Source: an uncultured Lachnospiraceae bacterium (GTDB taxonomy: Bacteria > Bacillota > Clostridia > Lachnospirales > Lachnospiraceae). From it: a stretch of 36,870 bases of DNA. The stretch lies in contig URUU01000020.1 of NCBI GenBank assembly GCA_900551235.1, positions 1 through 36,870 of the forward strand, in the 5' to 3' direction. Below, piece after piece: positions 15,252 through 24,122 of this stretch. A model generated the notes under the pieces. The model was not told where the DNA came from. It did not search any database and saw only the letters and a program-made list of their open reading frames with translations. Both the position numbers and the translations under genes were made by a program. The stretch's first letter is position 1. Every line of letters starts with the position of its first letter.

Positions 15252-16208
15252 CTATGCCTGTTTTCTTGCAGTTACCGAAACCCATTCGCCCTGATGTGTG
15301 ATCTCCAGAACCTCCAGTCCTGCATCTTTTACTGCTTTTACGACAACGTCTTCTTTTACATCCAGAATGCCGGAAGTAATGTAAAGTGCTCCCGGCTTCA
15401 TCTGATGGCAGATCACCGGCGTCAGAGGGATCAGAACATCTGCCAGGATATTTGCTGTTACAATATCGTATTTTTCATATCCGACCTGATCCTGCACGGC
15501 TTTATCGTCGATGATATTTCCGATCATCACATCCATGCTGCCCTCCGGGATCTGATTGGCTTCCAGATTCTCTCTGGTAGCAGAGACCGCACATGGATCA
15601 AGATCCGTACCGACTGCATGACCTGCCCCCAGTTTCAGTGCCGCGATGGACAGGATACCGCTTCCGGTACCGACGTCTAAAATCTCCATGCCGTCTTTTA
15701 CATATTTTTTCAACTGGCGCATGCAGAGCTGTGTCGTCTCATGCATACCGGTGCCAAATGCTGTACCCGGATCAATATGAATGATCATCTTATCTTTGTC
15801 TTCCGGTTTTACTTCTTCCCAGGACGGGATGATCAGGATATCATCTACGTAAAACTGATGAAAATACTGTTTCCAGTTGTTGATCCAGTCTTTATCCTCG
15901 GTCTGGGACTCTGTGATCGTACCCTCCCCGATATCCACAAACATCCTCAGCTCTTCCAGAGCATCTTTCACATTTGCAAGCAGCTCTTCCTTATCTTCTT
16001 TTTCATCCAGATAAAAGTTCAGATAAGCGATTCCGTCGTCCGCCGGTCCATCCGGAAGAATATCGACAAACATCTGCTGCTTGTCCTGCTCTGTCAACGG
16101 TACTTTATCTTCGATCTCTACGCCTTCCACACCAGCCTCCGCCAGTGTGGAGATCACGATGTCTTCTACTTCTGATCTTGTTTTCAAAGTAAATTTATTC
16201 CATCTCAT
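15252..16208 (-). CDS. prmA: ribosomal protein L11 methyltransferase PrmA
   Basis: PrmA trimethylates lysines and the N-terminus of ribosomal protein L11. The class I SAM motif ILDVGTGSGILSIAALKLGA and the NILADVLIPL motif are present. I chose the ATG at 16208 (MRWNKFTLKT, 318 residues), which matches known PrmA N-termini. An upstream in-frame start at 16271 would add 21 residues without family similarity. AAAGGA lies about 12 bases before the chosen ATG. In Bacillus prmA directly follows dnaJ; here a surface-protein gene separates them, and I could not identify a clear promoter for prmA in the 155 bases upstream. Confidence 0.94.
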   Translation of the reverse strand: MRWNKFTLKTRSEVEDIVISTLAEAGVEGVEIEDKVPLTEQDKQQMFVDILPDGPADDGIAYLNFYLDEKEDKEELLANVKDALEELRMFVDIGEGTITESQTEDKDWINNWKQYFHQFYVDDILIIPSWEEVKPEDKDKMIIHIDPGTAFGTGMHETTQLCMRQLKKYVKDGMEILDVGTGSGILSIAALKLGAGHAVGTDLDPCAVSATRENLEANQIPEGSMDVMIGNIIDDKAVQDQVGYEKYDIVTANILADVLIPLTPVICHQMKPGALYITSGILDVKEDVVVKAVKDAGLEVLEITHQGEWVSVTARKQA

Positions 16209-16304
16209 AAATGCCAAATATCCTTTCGTATATATGATAGAAGCCATAAAACCACTCTTATACAAGTACACCGTAGTTTCCGGCTTATGACCCTGATATC
16301 ATAA

Positions 16305-16335
16305 AATAAGAGGTGTTTTTACACACCCCTTATCA
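16305..16335 (-). terminator. probable terminator downstream of the surface-protein gene
   Basis: AAGAGGTGT and ACACCCCTT can form a nine-base stem with one mismatch and a short loop. On the minus strand the stem is followed by ATTTTAT, a weak U-rich tail. It lies about 30 bases past the stop of the surface-protein gene and before prmA, so some read-through into prmA is possible. Confidence 0.55.
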
Positions 16336-16363
16336 TAACATCTGTGCTTACTTTTTTAAAGTA

Positions 16364-18811
16364 CTATTTCTCTTCCTTTTTCCGCTTCTTCAGCGTCAGT
16401 GCAAGTGCTGCTCCGGAAACAACAAGTGCTGCTGCCACCGGCACAACCGGTGTGGTATCACCTGTCTTGGCTGCCGTTGCTGTTTTTACCGCTGAACCAG
16501 TGCCGCTGCCACTGGAATTTCCGTTACTGGTGGATGTTCCGGTCGCATTTGCCTTGAAGGTCAGAGATTTCTTCACATCGCCGTCTTCATCACGCACCCA
16601 TTTTTCACCGTTGTAGACATATTTGCGGAAGGTTGCCACAACGGTATACGTGCCTGCTTTCGCTGGTTTCAGCGTAAACTTCTGAGTCGATTTCTGGCCT
16701 TTCCAGGTTGTCGTATCGGTCAGTTTCCAGGAATATGGCACGTATTTCTCATCGTCCAGTGATGGTTTGTAATCTTTTTCATCCACATAAGTAGAACCGG
16801 CTGCCGTAAAAGTCAGTGTGGTGTCAATCTTCTGTGTCGAATCTGCGGTTACACCGGTGAGCTTTGGATCACTTTCTTTTGCTTCCTGCGGTGCACGGAG
16901 TGTTTTCACCGAAGTATATACCGGATCACTTGCCAGATAATTGTCAGATTCCGGGATTCTTGTATAAATCTTATAACTTGTTCCGGCTTTCAGATCCTGT
17001 TCTTCTCCGTCCACTTCATTTACGTAAGTGATGGTTTCTTCTTTTTTTGCCAGTGTCCATTCCTCGTCTTTTGCTTTTTCCGAATAAGCATATTCCTGGC
17101 CGGTCACGGTCTTATACTTGAGATACTCATAATGGCGTTCTGTTACTTCCGGTTTGGTCAGTGTGATGCCAAGCGTTTTCATCAGTTCTTCTGTCAGCGG
17201 TGCTTTGGTGATCTCTGCGGAAATGTCATCCACAGATGCAACGGTATAACGCTTTGCCGGATCTCCGGACAAGGTCACTTCTGCTTTGATATTTTTGGCA
17301 GTTGCCACATCCGCATGATCGTATACAAAGGTCGCTTTCGCTACTGCCTTAATATCGGATGCCTTATCTCCGTCTACGATGCCGGAGAAATTTGTCAGAG
17401 TACAGGTATCTGCAGGCACATCTGTCGTGCCATCGTATACTTTTGTCGCCTTGTTTTTGGATGTTGTGCTGGTCTTATTTACTGTGATGATCGGAGTCAG
17501 TTCTTTCTTTTCAACGGTATAATTTACTGTTCCGGAAAGCGTATGCACAAATCCAAGTGTATCTTTTACCGTCACCTCATTCAGTTCAAATGTCCGGGTT
17601 CCCGGCTCTTCTTTTACATTTTTTTTGGTAACTTTGTAACCTTTTGCTGTGCCGTCTTTCAATTCCAGGGAAGCTTCCAGTGCCTCATCATGATCTGCCA
17701 GCGACACTTCCGGTGTATAATCCTTGGTCGAAGTTACAGTAATGATATCTTCATTTTCCAGCTTGTCCCCATACGTCGTTTTCAGGTCTGCTCCGGCTTT
17801 TACACTGTATGCAGCGGAACTTTTCCCCTTTTTGACTTCGCCGTCCTCGTATGTATAATTCTGTTCTTTCGCCGTAAGTGTATTTTCCTGTGTATCAAAG
17901 GTAACTGCCTTTATTGAGAAAGAAACGGTCGAAGCAGCCGGAAGATACACGACCGCTTTTCCATTGCTGTTACTCCAGATGGTATTTTCTTCTGCACCGC
18001 TGTCATTGCCATCAAGCAGCACATCTGTAATCTTGCAGACAGCATTGCTTTCCACTTTAAATTCGATTTTCTGGCAAGCCACAGATCCATTTTTTACACT
18101 TACCCCTGGTTTGATATTGCATGCGATCGATCCTCCGGACAATGAAATACCCGTGTTCACATCTGTTGTTCCGATCGTGCCGCTTCCATGTAAAGTTCCG
18201 CCTTCTACAGCCACGGCAGCCGTTTCCACGCTTCCTTTGATATTGATCTTTCCATTGCTGCTCTTTGCAAACTTCACGCTTCCTGCGCCACGAATGCCCC
18301 CGATTGCATTATCTTTCGTTCCCTTTGCAACAATCGTCAAAGTCGCGCCTGCCTGCACTTCAATCTCATTAACGGAAGCACCTTCATTTAAGGTCATAGT
18401 TGCATCTGCTGTAATCTTATATACTCCATTTTCAAGCGTATAAGTTCCAGGTGTTACATTTATCTTTCCGGCTGCTCTTGTCTGTTTCCCGGAAGTATTC
18501 AGCTGAGGTACTGCTTCTGTCTCTGCCGCCGGCATCTGCTGCTGTGTCTCCGGTGTATACGTTTCCGGTACTGCCGGTGCTTCGGTTTCTGTTTCCGGTA
18601 CAAATCCGCTTTTGGTTTCGGTCTCTTTGTGGTGTTTTGTTTCTTTTTCTGTATTTTTATGATCACTTTCTGTATCGTCCGGGATCACCTGCACGGACTC
18701 TGCTCCGGAGTCATCTTTCCCTGCTGCCAGCACCGATGCCGGAAGCATGGAGAGGGACAGGCTGAACGACATACATAGAATCATCAACTTTTTCAGTAAT
18801 TTTAATTTCAT
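16364..18811 (-). CDS. secreted cell-surface protein with YDG/MBG-like repeats and a variant sortase-type tail
   Basis: The function is unknown. From the chosen start (18811, MKLKLLKKLM) there is a signal peptide (about 1-30, cleavage near SVLA-AG), a Glu/Thr/Pro-rich linker (about 32-112), a Gly/Ser/Asn-rich beta-solenoid-like region of repeated short strands (about 115-285), beta-sandwich domains including a YDG-type domain around KVYDGTTDVP, more Ig-like domains, a Ser/Gly/Asn spacer, and a tail at about 780-815: AAKTGDTTP, a hydrophobic segment, then KKRKKEEK. That tail has the layout of a sortase signal, but the usual LPXTG is reduced to KTGD without LP. A frame open to 18901 would add 30 residues and run through the promoter, so I rejected it. 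The gene sits alone between dnaJ and prmA with its own promoter. An adhesin or matrix role is a guess. Confidence 0.85.
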   Translation of the reverse strand: MKLKLLKKLMILCMSFSLSLSMLPASVLAAGKDDSGAESVQVIPDDTESDHKNTEKETKHHKETETKSGFVPETETEAPAVPETYTPETQQQMPAAETEAVPQLNTSGKQTRAAGKINVTPGTYTLENGVYKITADATMTLNEGASVNEIEVQAGATLTIVAKGTKDNAIGGIRGAGSVKFAKSSNGKINIKGSVETAAVAVEGGTLHGSGTIGTTDVNTGISLSGGSIACNIKPGVSVKNGSVACQKIEFKVESNAVCKITDVLLDGNDSGAEENTIWSNSNGKAVVYLPAASTVSFSIKAVTFDTQENTLTAKEQNYTYEDGEVKKGKSSAAYSVKAGADLKTTYGDKLENEDIITVTSTKDYTPEVSLADHDEALEASLELKDGTAKGYKVTKKNVKEEPGTRTFELNEVTVKDTLGFVHTLSGTVNYTVEKKELTPIITVNKTSTTSKNKATKVYDGTTDVPADTCTLTNFSGIVDGDKASDIKAVAKATFVYDHADVATAKNIKAEVTLSGDPAKRYTVASVDDISAEITKAPLTEELMKTLGITLTKPEVTERHYEYLKYKTVTGQEYAYSEKAKDEEWTLAKKEETITYVNEVDGEEQDLKAGTSYKIYTRIPESDNYLASDPVYTSVKTLRAPQEAKESDPKLTGVTADSTQKIDTTLTFTAAGSTYVDEKDYKPSLDDEKYVPYSWKLTDTTTWKGQKSTQKFTLKPAKAGTYTVVATFRKYVYNGEKWVRDEDGDVKKSLTFKANATGTSTSNGNSSGSGTGSAVKTATAAKTGDTTPVVPVAAALVVSGAALALTLKKRKKEEK

Positions 18812-18872
18812 ATCTGACTTACCTGCTTTCACCAAATCTATGTATAAAGCTATAGTTATACTTATACCTGCT

Positions 18873-18901
18873 ATTCTATTCTTTTCAAGCTTTCTTGTCA
18901 A
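18873..18901 (-). promoter_or_regulatory. SigA-type promoter of the surface-protein gene
   Basis: On the minus strand TTGACA (18896-18901), 17 bases and TAGAAT (18873-18878) form a nearly perfect promoter. It lies about 60 bases before the ATG at 18811 and just downstream of the dnaJ terminator, so this gene is transcribed independently of the chaperone operon. Confidence 0.8.
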
Positions 18902-18988
18902 CGGCAGAAACCTTAAGTTTCTGTTACGATGCTGTCAGGCTGAAAAAGTGCCGCCTGCAGCACTCGTCCTCTCTCCCGGATCAGCAGT

Positions 18989-19019
18989 AAAAATGCACCC
19001 TGGATTTCTCCCTGGTGCA
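18989..19019 (-). terminator. intrinsic terminator of the hrcA-grpE-dnaK-dnaJ operon
   Basis: Read on the minus strand, TGCACC and GGTGCA form a stem enclosing a 14-base loop, followed by five T. It lies 35 bases past the dnaJ stop. Confidence 0.75.
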
Positions 19020-19053
19020 CCTTTACAAACGTTTCCTGCGGATGATCTTTGGA

Positions 19054-20223
19054 TCAGTCCTCAAATGTTTCTTTTATTTTCTCCATAAAGCTTTTCTTTT
19101 TCGGCTTTTCCTGTTTATCTTCGTTGATCTTGCCGTTCACTGCTTCATCATACTTGCGCAGATACTCTTTTGCTTCTTCATTCAGCTTTGTCGGAACCTG
19201 GACAACCAGTGTTACATAATGGTCTCCGCGGATATTTTTGCTGCGCAGAGAAGGAACTCCTTTTCCTTTGAGACGGATCTTGGTATCGGTCTGTGTTCCA
19301 GGCTTGATATCGTATGTCATATCACCGTCTACCGTTGTGATATGGATCTGTCCCCCCAGTGCCGCCTGGGCAAAAGTGATCGGAGCCGTGGAGTAAATGT
19401 TCATATCCTGTCTCTGGAAAATCGGATGACGCTCTACCTGAACCTCAACCAGCAGATCTCCTCTTGGACCTCCGTTTACACCAGGTTCGCCCTTTTCACG
19501 GATACGGATGCTCTGTCCGTTATCAATGCCGGCAGGGATCGTCACTGCTATTTTCTTACGGTTTGTAATATACCCGCTTCCGTGGCAGTCTGTACATTTT
19601 TCTTTTACAACTTTACCGCTTCCGTTACAATCCGGACAGGTCTGTACATTTCTCACTGTACCGAACAGAGACTGCTGTGTATATACAATCTGACCTTTAC
19701 CACCGCATTTCGGACAGGTTTCCGGACTTGTTCCCGGTTTTGCACCTGTTCCATGACAGGTCGTACACTCATCCTTCAGATTCAGATCCAGTTGCTTTTC
19801 ACATCCAAATACTGCTTCTTCAAAGGTGATCCTTACTGCTGTCCTGACATTGGCACCTTTCATCGGTCCGTTATTCGTACGTCTGCTGCGGCCGCCGCCA
19901 AAAAGATCTCCGAAAATATCTCCAAAGATATCTCCCATATCGCCGCCGTTAAAATCAAAGCCGCCGAAGCCGCCGGCACCTCCGCCGCCCTGTTCAAAGG
20001 CAGCATGACCAAACTGATCATACTGTCGACGTTTTTCGGTGTCGCTTAACACAGCATATGCCTCCGATGCCTCTTTGAATTTCTTTTCTGCTTCCTTGTC
20101 TCCCGGGTTCATATCCGGATGATATTTTTTTGCAAGCTGACGGTATGCTTTTTTTATGGTAGCTTCATCCGCTCCTCTGTCAACGCCGAGAACTTCATAG
20201 TAATCTCGCTTATTCTCTGCCAT
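19054..20223 (-). CDS. dnaJ: co-chaperone DnaJ
   Basis: DnaJ (Hsp40) delivers substrates to DnaK and stimulates its ATPase. The J domain (about 1-70) has HPD at residues 35-37, followed by a Gly/Phe-rich region, four CxxCxGxG zinc-binding repeats (beginning CTTCHGTG, CPKCGGKG, CPDCNGSG and CTDCHGSG) and C-terminal substrate-binding domains. The length of 389 residues is typical of type I DnaJ. GGAGG lies seven bases before the ATG. It is the last gene of the HrcA-controlled operon and is followed by a terminator. Confidence 0.98.
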   Translation of the reverse strand: MAENKRDYYEVLGVDRGADEATIKKAYRQLAKKYHPDMNPGDKEAEKKFKEASEAYAVLSDTEKRRQYDQFGHAAFEQGGGGAGGFGGFDFNGGDMGDIFGDIFGDLFGGGRSRRTNNGPMKGANVRTAVRITFEEAVFGCEKQLDLNLKDECTTCHGTGAKPGTSPETCPKCGGKGQIVYTQQSLFGTVRNVQTCPDCNGSGKVVKEKCTDCHGSGYITNRKKIAVTIPAGIDNGQSIRIREKGEPGVNGGPRGDLLVEVQVERHPIFQRQDMNIYSTAPITFAQAALGGQIHITTVDGDMTYDIKPGTQTDTKIRLKGKGVPSLRSKNIRGDHYVTLVVQVPTKLNEEAKEYLRKYDEAVNGKINEDKQEKPKKKSFMEKIKETFED

Positions 20224-20294
20224 CTTTCATCCTCCACATGCACGGCAACCTTCCAGAATCTGCCCGTTTGCAGTCCCTTATGGTCTGATTGCTG

Positions 20295-20329
20295 ACACAA
20301 GGCAGGAATGAACACATCCCTGCCTGTGT
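20295..20329. repeat. inverted repeat between dnaK and dnaJ
   Basis: GGCAGG (20301-20306) pairs with CCTGCC (20319-20324), and the flanking ACACA and TGTGT extend the stem to about 11 pairs with one bulge. On the minus strand no U-tract follows, so it is not a standard terminator. It could stabilise the dnaK mRNA or mark a processing site; the role is unproven. Confidence 0.6.
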
Positions 20330-20351
20330 ATAGTTATTTATTTTTTCTTTA

Positions 20352-22220
20352 TTATACTTCTTTGTAATCGCCGTCTACAACATCATCAGACTGATAGCTG
20401 CTGTTATCTGCTCCGGCATTCATATCAGGGCCTGCTCCGGCTGCTCCGTTTGCCTGTGCCTGCTGCTCATACATCTTTGTGAATACTTTCTGAGCACTTT
20501 CCATCAGTTTTTCTTTTGCTGCTTTGATCTCGGCAACCTGTGACTCTGTCATTTCTTCCGGATTGCTCTTTGCGATCAGATCTTTCAGTTCGTTCAGGTC
20601 AGCTTCTACTGCTGTCTTGTCGTTTGCATCTACTTTATCGCCGACTTCTTCCAGTGCTTTTTCGGTCTGGAATACCATAGCGTCTGCATCGTTTCTTGTA
20701 TCGATCGCTTCTTTTCTCTTCTTATCCTGAGCTTCGTACTCAGCAGCTTCTTTGACTGCTTTATCAATATCAGACTCAGACATGTTCGAGCCGGAAGTAA
20801 TGGTGATGTGCTGTTCTTTTCCGGTTCCCAGATCTTTTGCAGATACATTTACAATACCGTTTGCATCGATATCAAAGGTAACTTCGATCTGAGGCACACC
20901 TCTTCTTGCTGGAGGGATACCATCCAGACGGAACTGGCCAAGAGATTTGTTATCTTTTGCAAACTGTCTTTCACCCTGTACAACGTGGATATCAACAGCG
21001 GTCTGATTATCTGCGGCAGTTGAAAAGATCTGGCTCTTCTTGGTCGGGATCGTTGTATTTCTCTCGATCAGTCTTGTTGCAATGCCACCCATTGTCTCGA
21101 TAGACAGTGACAGCGGAGTTACATCCAGCAGCAGGATATCGCCTGCACCGGCATCGCCTGCCAGTTTACCGCCCTGTACAGAAGCACCAAGTGCTACGCA
21201 CTCATCCGGGTTCAGAGATTTGCTTGGTTCATGTCCGGTCAGAGCTTTTACTTTATCCTGTACAGCCGGGATACGTGTAGAACCGCCAACCAGCAGTACT
21301 TTGGAGACTTCGCCTGCTGTCAGGCCTGCATCTCTCAGTGCAGTGTTAACAGGTGTAGCAGTTCTTTCTACCAGATCATGTGTCAGTTCATCGAATTTTG
21401 CTCTTGTCAGGTTCATATCGAAATGTTTCGGTCCTTCAGCAGTTGCTGTGATGAACGGCAGGTTGATGTTTGTTGTTGTTGCAGAAGAAAGTTCTTTCTT
21501 TGCTTTTTCAGCAGCTTCTTTTAATCTCTGCAGTGCCATTTTATCATTTGACAGATCTACGCCTTCATTTTTCTTGAATTCAGCCAGCATGTAGTCCGTG
21601 ATCTTCTGGTCGAAGTCATCACCGCCCAGTCTGTTGTCTCCGGCTGTTGACAGTACTTCGATAACGCCGTCGCCGATTTCAATAATGGATACGTCGAATG
21701 TACCACCGCCTAAATCGTATACCATGATCTTCTGTTCTTTTTCGTTGTCCAGTCCGTATGCCAGCGCTGCTGCGGTCGGCTCGTTGATAATACGTTTTAC
21801 ATCCAGACCTGCGATCTTGCCTGCATCTTTGGTTGCCTGACGCTGAGCATCGTTGAAGTATGCCGGTACGGTGATAACTGCTTCCGTAACTTTTTCACCC
21901 AGGTAGTTCTCTGCATCTGCTTTCAGTTTCTGCAGGATCATTGCGGAAATCTCCTGTGGAGAATATTTCTTGTCATCAATGGTTACACGGTAATCGGTAC
22001 CCATATGTCTTTTAATAGAAGAGATTGTTTTGTCAGCGTTTGTAACAGCCTGACGTTTTGCAGGTTCACCGACCAGTCTCTCACCTGTTTTTGTAAATGC
22101 TACAACAGACGGTGTTGTTCTTGCGCCTTCTGTGTTCGCGATAACTACCGGTTTTCCGCCTTCCATAACTGCTACGCAGCTGTTTGTTGTTCCCAAGTCA
22201 ATACCAATAATTTTACTCAT
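20352..22220 (-). CDS. dnaK: chaperone DnaK (Hsp70)
   Basis: DnaK is the ATP-dependent Hsp70 chaperone. The N-terminus GIDLGTTNSCVAVMEGG, the phosphate and adenosine loops (VYDLGGGTFDVSI and LLVGGSTRIPAVQ) and the linker DILLLDVTPLSLSIE are intact, followed by the beta substrate-binding domain and the helical lid. The length is 622 residues. AGGAGG precedes the ATG at 22220. It is the third gene of the CIRCE-controlled operon, 61 bases after grpE and 128 bases before dnaJ. Confidence 0.99.
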   Translation of the reverse strand: MSKIIGIDLGTTNSCVAVMEGGKPVVIANTEGARTTPSVVAFTKTGERLVGEPAKRQAVTNADKTISSIKRHMGTDYRVTIDDKKYSPQEISAMILQKLKADAENYLGEKVTEAVITVPAYFNDAQRQATKDAGKIAGLDVKRIINEPTAAALAYGLDNEKEQKIMVYDLGGGTFDVSIIEIGDGVIEVLSTAGDNRLGGDDFDQKITDYMLAEFKKNEGVDLSNDKMALQRLKEAAEKAKKELSSATTTNINLPFITATAEGPKHFDMNLTRAKFDELTHDLVERTATPVNTALRDAGLTAGEVSKVLLVGGSTRIPAVQDKVKALTGHEPSKSLNPDECVALGASVQGGKLAGDAGAGDILLLDVTPLSLSIETMGGIATRLIERNTTIPTKKSQIFSTAADNQTAVDIHVVQGERQFAKDNKSLGQFRLDGIPPARRGVPQIEVTFDIDANGIVNVSAKDLGTGKEQHITITSGSNMSESDIDKAVKEAAEYEAQDKKRKEAIDTRNDADAMVFQTEKALEEVGDKVDANDKTAVEADLNELKDLIAKSNPEEMTESQVAEIKAAKEKLMESAQKVFTKMYEQQAQANGAAGAGPDMNAGADNSSYQSDDVVDGDYKEV

Positions 22221-22281
22221 GATAAATTCCTCCTGTTTTATTCTGCTTTTATACTGAATTTTGTCAACTTTCTGATGTTAT

Positions 22282-22896
22282 TTAGTTTGCGACTTTTACC
22301 ATGCTGTGGCGAACCACACTGTCACGGTACATGTAGCCTTTCAGAAGTTCTTCCGCTACAATATTTTCGCCGTACTGTTCGTCTTCCACATGCATCACTG
22401 CATTATGGAAATTCGGATCGAACTCATTTCCTTCTGCCTCGATGGCTTTTACCCCGAGTTCTTCCAGGCTGGCTACAAACTGTTTGTAGATCTTATCCAT
22501 ACCCTGTGCAAATGGCTGCTCTTTTTCCTCATCGGAAAGAGTTGCCAGTCCGCGTTCGAAATTGTCGATCACCGGAAGCATCTTTTCAATGACGCTCTTT
22601 GCACCAACCTCAAACATGGCTGCTTTTTCTTTTTCCGTTCTCTTACGGAAGTTGTCGAACTCTGCCATCTGGCGTTTCAGGCGATCGGTCAGTTCTTCGA
22701 TCTGTTCATCTTTCTTATCTTTCTTTTCTTTTTTCTTTCCGAAGAATCCTTTCTTCTCCGGCTGTTCTTCTTTTGCAGCATCTGCATCGTTTTCTTCTTT
22801 TTCCGCTTCCGGCTGCATTTCTTCTCCTGCAGTCGGTTCTGCAGTTCTTTCTATTTCTTCGTCAGCAGGCTTTGTGCTTTTTGTTTCCTCTGCCAT
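22282..22896 (-). CDS. grpE: nucleotide exchange factor GrpE
   Basis: GrpE releases ADP from DnaK. The first 75 or so residues are a long, highly charged Glu/Lys-rich segment, followed by the coiled-coil helix (LTDRLKRQMAEFDNFRKRTE) and the C-terminal beta domain with the conserved NFHNAVMHVEDEQYGENIV and LLKGYMYRDSVVRHSMVKV. At 204 residues it is normal. It lies 12 bases after the hrcA stop with GAGAGG before its ATG. Confidence 0.97.
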   Translation of the reverse strand: MAEETKSTKPADEEIERTAEPTAGEEMQPEAEKEENDADAAKEEQPEKKGFFGKKKEKKDKKDEQIEELTDRLKRQMAEFDNFRKRTEKEKAAMFEVGAKSVIEKMLPVIDNFERGLATLSDEEKEQPFAQGMDKIYKQFVASLEELGVKAIEAEGNEFDPNFHNAVMHVEDEQYGENIVAEELLKGYMYRDSVVRHSMVKVAN

Positions 22897-22908
22897 ACTA
22901 TCACCTCT

Positions 22909-23952
22909 CTACTTGTCTTCTTTTTTCTTGCTGAATATATCGTCTAACTGAGTTGTCAGTGTTTTTAAGGTACCGACAACCTTGTCATAATCCATTCTTT
23001 TCGGTCCGATGATACCAATCGTACCTCGCATACCATCGCCCAGCTCATACGTGGCTGTCACAACACTGCAGTCCTTCATGGTCTGCACCGGTGTCTCATT
23101 TCCAATATAAACCTGAATGCCGGTGTTCTTGTCATCTGCCATCGTATCAGCTACCAGATCCGCCAGTTGTTTCTTTTCTTCGAAAGTACCGATCAGGCTG
23201 CTTGCTTTTTCACTGTCGGATAATTCCGGATATTTGAAGATGTTCGTTGTTCCGCTTGTATAGATCTCCATCTCTTCTTCATCCATCTGGATCGCCTCTG
23301 CAACTGCATCCAGAACACTGTTTACAACCTCGCTGTGAATGCCGGCTTCTTCTTTGATCTTTGCGATCGTTGCCAGATTGATCTGATCCATCGTAAGACC
23401 ATTTAAACTGGTGTTGAGCAGAATATTCAGCTTCAATACCGTTTCCTGATCCAGTCCGTGATGAAGTGGGATCATTTTGTTTTTCACTACATTACCTTCG
23501 GTAACAACAACAGCTAACATCTGATCTTCACTTACTATAGAAAGCTGGATAAACTTGAGCTTTGTTCTGTGATACTGAGGTCCTGTGATCATCGAAGCAT
23601 AGTTCGTATTTGCTGCAAGGAACTGCGCCACACGCTTCAGGACCATCTCCATCTTATCCTGCTTCTCGATCATCAGCTCTTTCATTTCCGTTACCTGCTG
23701 TTCCTTTTCTTCCATCAGGTGGTTCACATACAGACGATAGCCAAGGTCTGACGGAATCCTGCCGGCCGAAGTATGCGGCTGAATGATGTATCCAAGCTCT
23801 TCCAGATCTGCCATTTCATTTCGGATGGTCGCGGAGCTCAGATTCAAATCCGCATATTTGGAAATCGTTCTGGAACCTACCGGCTCTCCTGTTTCCAGAT
23901 ACGTCCTGATGATCGCCTGAAGTATTTTCCATTTTCTTTCATCTAATTGCAT
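22909..23952 (-). CDS. hrcA: heat-inducible transcription repressor HrcA
   Basis: HrcA binds the CIRCE operator and represses class I heat-shock genes; GroEL-assisted folding links its activity to the unfolded-protein load. The N-terminal winged helix is seen in ILQAIIRTYLETGEPVGSRT and SSATIRNEMADLEELGYI, followed by a GAF-like core and the C-terminal GMRGTIGIIGPKRMDYDKV. I chose the ATG at 23952 (MQLDERKW, 347 residues), with AGGAGG eight bases upstream. The frame's first ATG at 23985 lies inside the CIRCE element and is unlikely to be used. Confidence 0.96.
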   Translation of the reverse strand: MQLDERKWKILQAIIRTYLETGEPVGSRTISKYADLNLSSATIRNEMADLEELGYIIQPHTSAGRIPSDLGYRLYVNHLMEEKEQQVTEMKELMIEKQDKMEMVLKRVAQFLAANTNYASMITGPQYHRTKLKFIQLSIVSEDQMLAVVVTEGNVVKNKMIPLHHGLDQETVLKLNILLNTSLNGLTMDQINLATIAKIKEEAGIHSEVVNSVLDAVAEAIQMDEEEMEIYTSGTTNIFKYPELSDSEKASSLIGTFEEKKQLADLVADTMADDKNTGIQVYIGNETPVQTMKDCSVVTATYELGDGMRGTIGIIGPKRMDYDKVVGTLKTLTTQLDDIFSKKKEDK

Positions 23953-23974
23953 CCTTGAATCCTCCTTCCTGTTA

Positions 23975-24001
23975 TTAGCACTCATCTTAGTGGAGTGCTA
24001 A
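23975..24001. promoter_or_regulatory. CIRCE operator (HrcA binding site)
   Basis: TTAGCACTC, nine bases and GAGTGCTAA make a perfect 9-9-9 CIRCE. It lies between the hrcA promoter and the hrcA ribosome-binding site, in the 5' leader, the usual place for HrcA autoregulation. Confidence 0.98.
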
Positions 24002-24014
24002 CATCCTTGTACCT

Positions 24015-24043
24015 AAAATAGCACTACGCATATTCTTTGTCAA
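24015..24043 (-). promoter_or_regulatory. hrcA: SigA-type promoter of the hrcA-grpE-dnaK-dnaJ operon
   Basis: On the minus strand TTGACA (24038-24043), 17 bases and TATTTT (24015-24020) form the promoter. The CIRCE starts about 14 bases downstream of the -10, so bound HrcA would block initiation or clearance. Confidence 0.85.
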
Positions 24044-24061
24044 GAGCTTTTTATAAAAAAT

Positions 24062-24089
24062 TTGACTTTTTCCAAAAATCTATTATACT
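24062..24089 (+). promoter_or_regulatory. probable promoter of the SGNH hydrolase gene
   Basis: TTGACT (24062-24067), 16 bases and TATACT (24084-24089) form a good vegetative promoter. It is back to back with the hrcA promoter; the two -35 boxes are only 18 bases apart. Confidence 0.65.
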
Positions 24090-24122
24090 ATAACTTATAC
24101 GAGATGAGATGTGGAGGGTGAT

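Noticed and set aside
16209..16304. A vegetative promoter for prmA
   Set aside because: Candidate -10 boxes (TATCAT, TATAAG) occur, but none has a recognisable -35 at 16-18 bases.
19015..20049. A 344-codon plus-strand frame opposite dnaJ
   Set aside because: Shadow of the dnaJ codon pattern; Phe/Cys/Arg-rich translation with no family resemblance.
22005..22947. Plus-strand frames opposite dnaK, grpE and hrcA
   Set aside because: All are Phe/Cys/Ser-rich shadows of real genes on the other strand.
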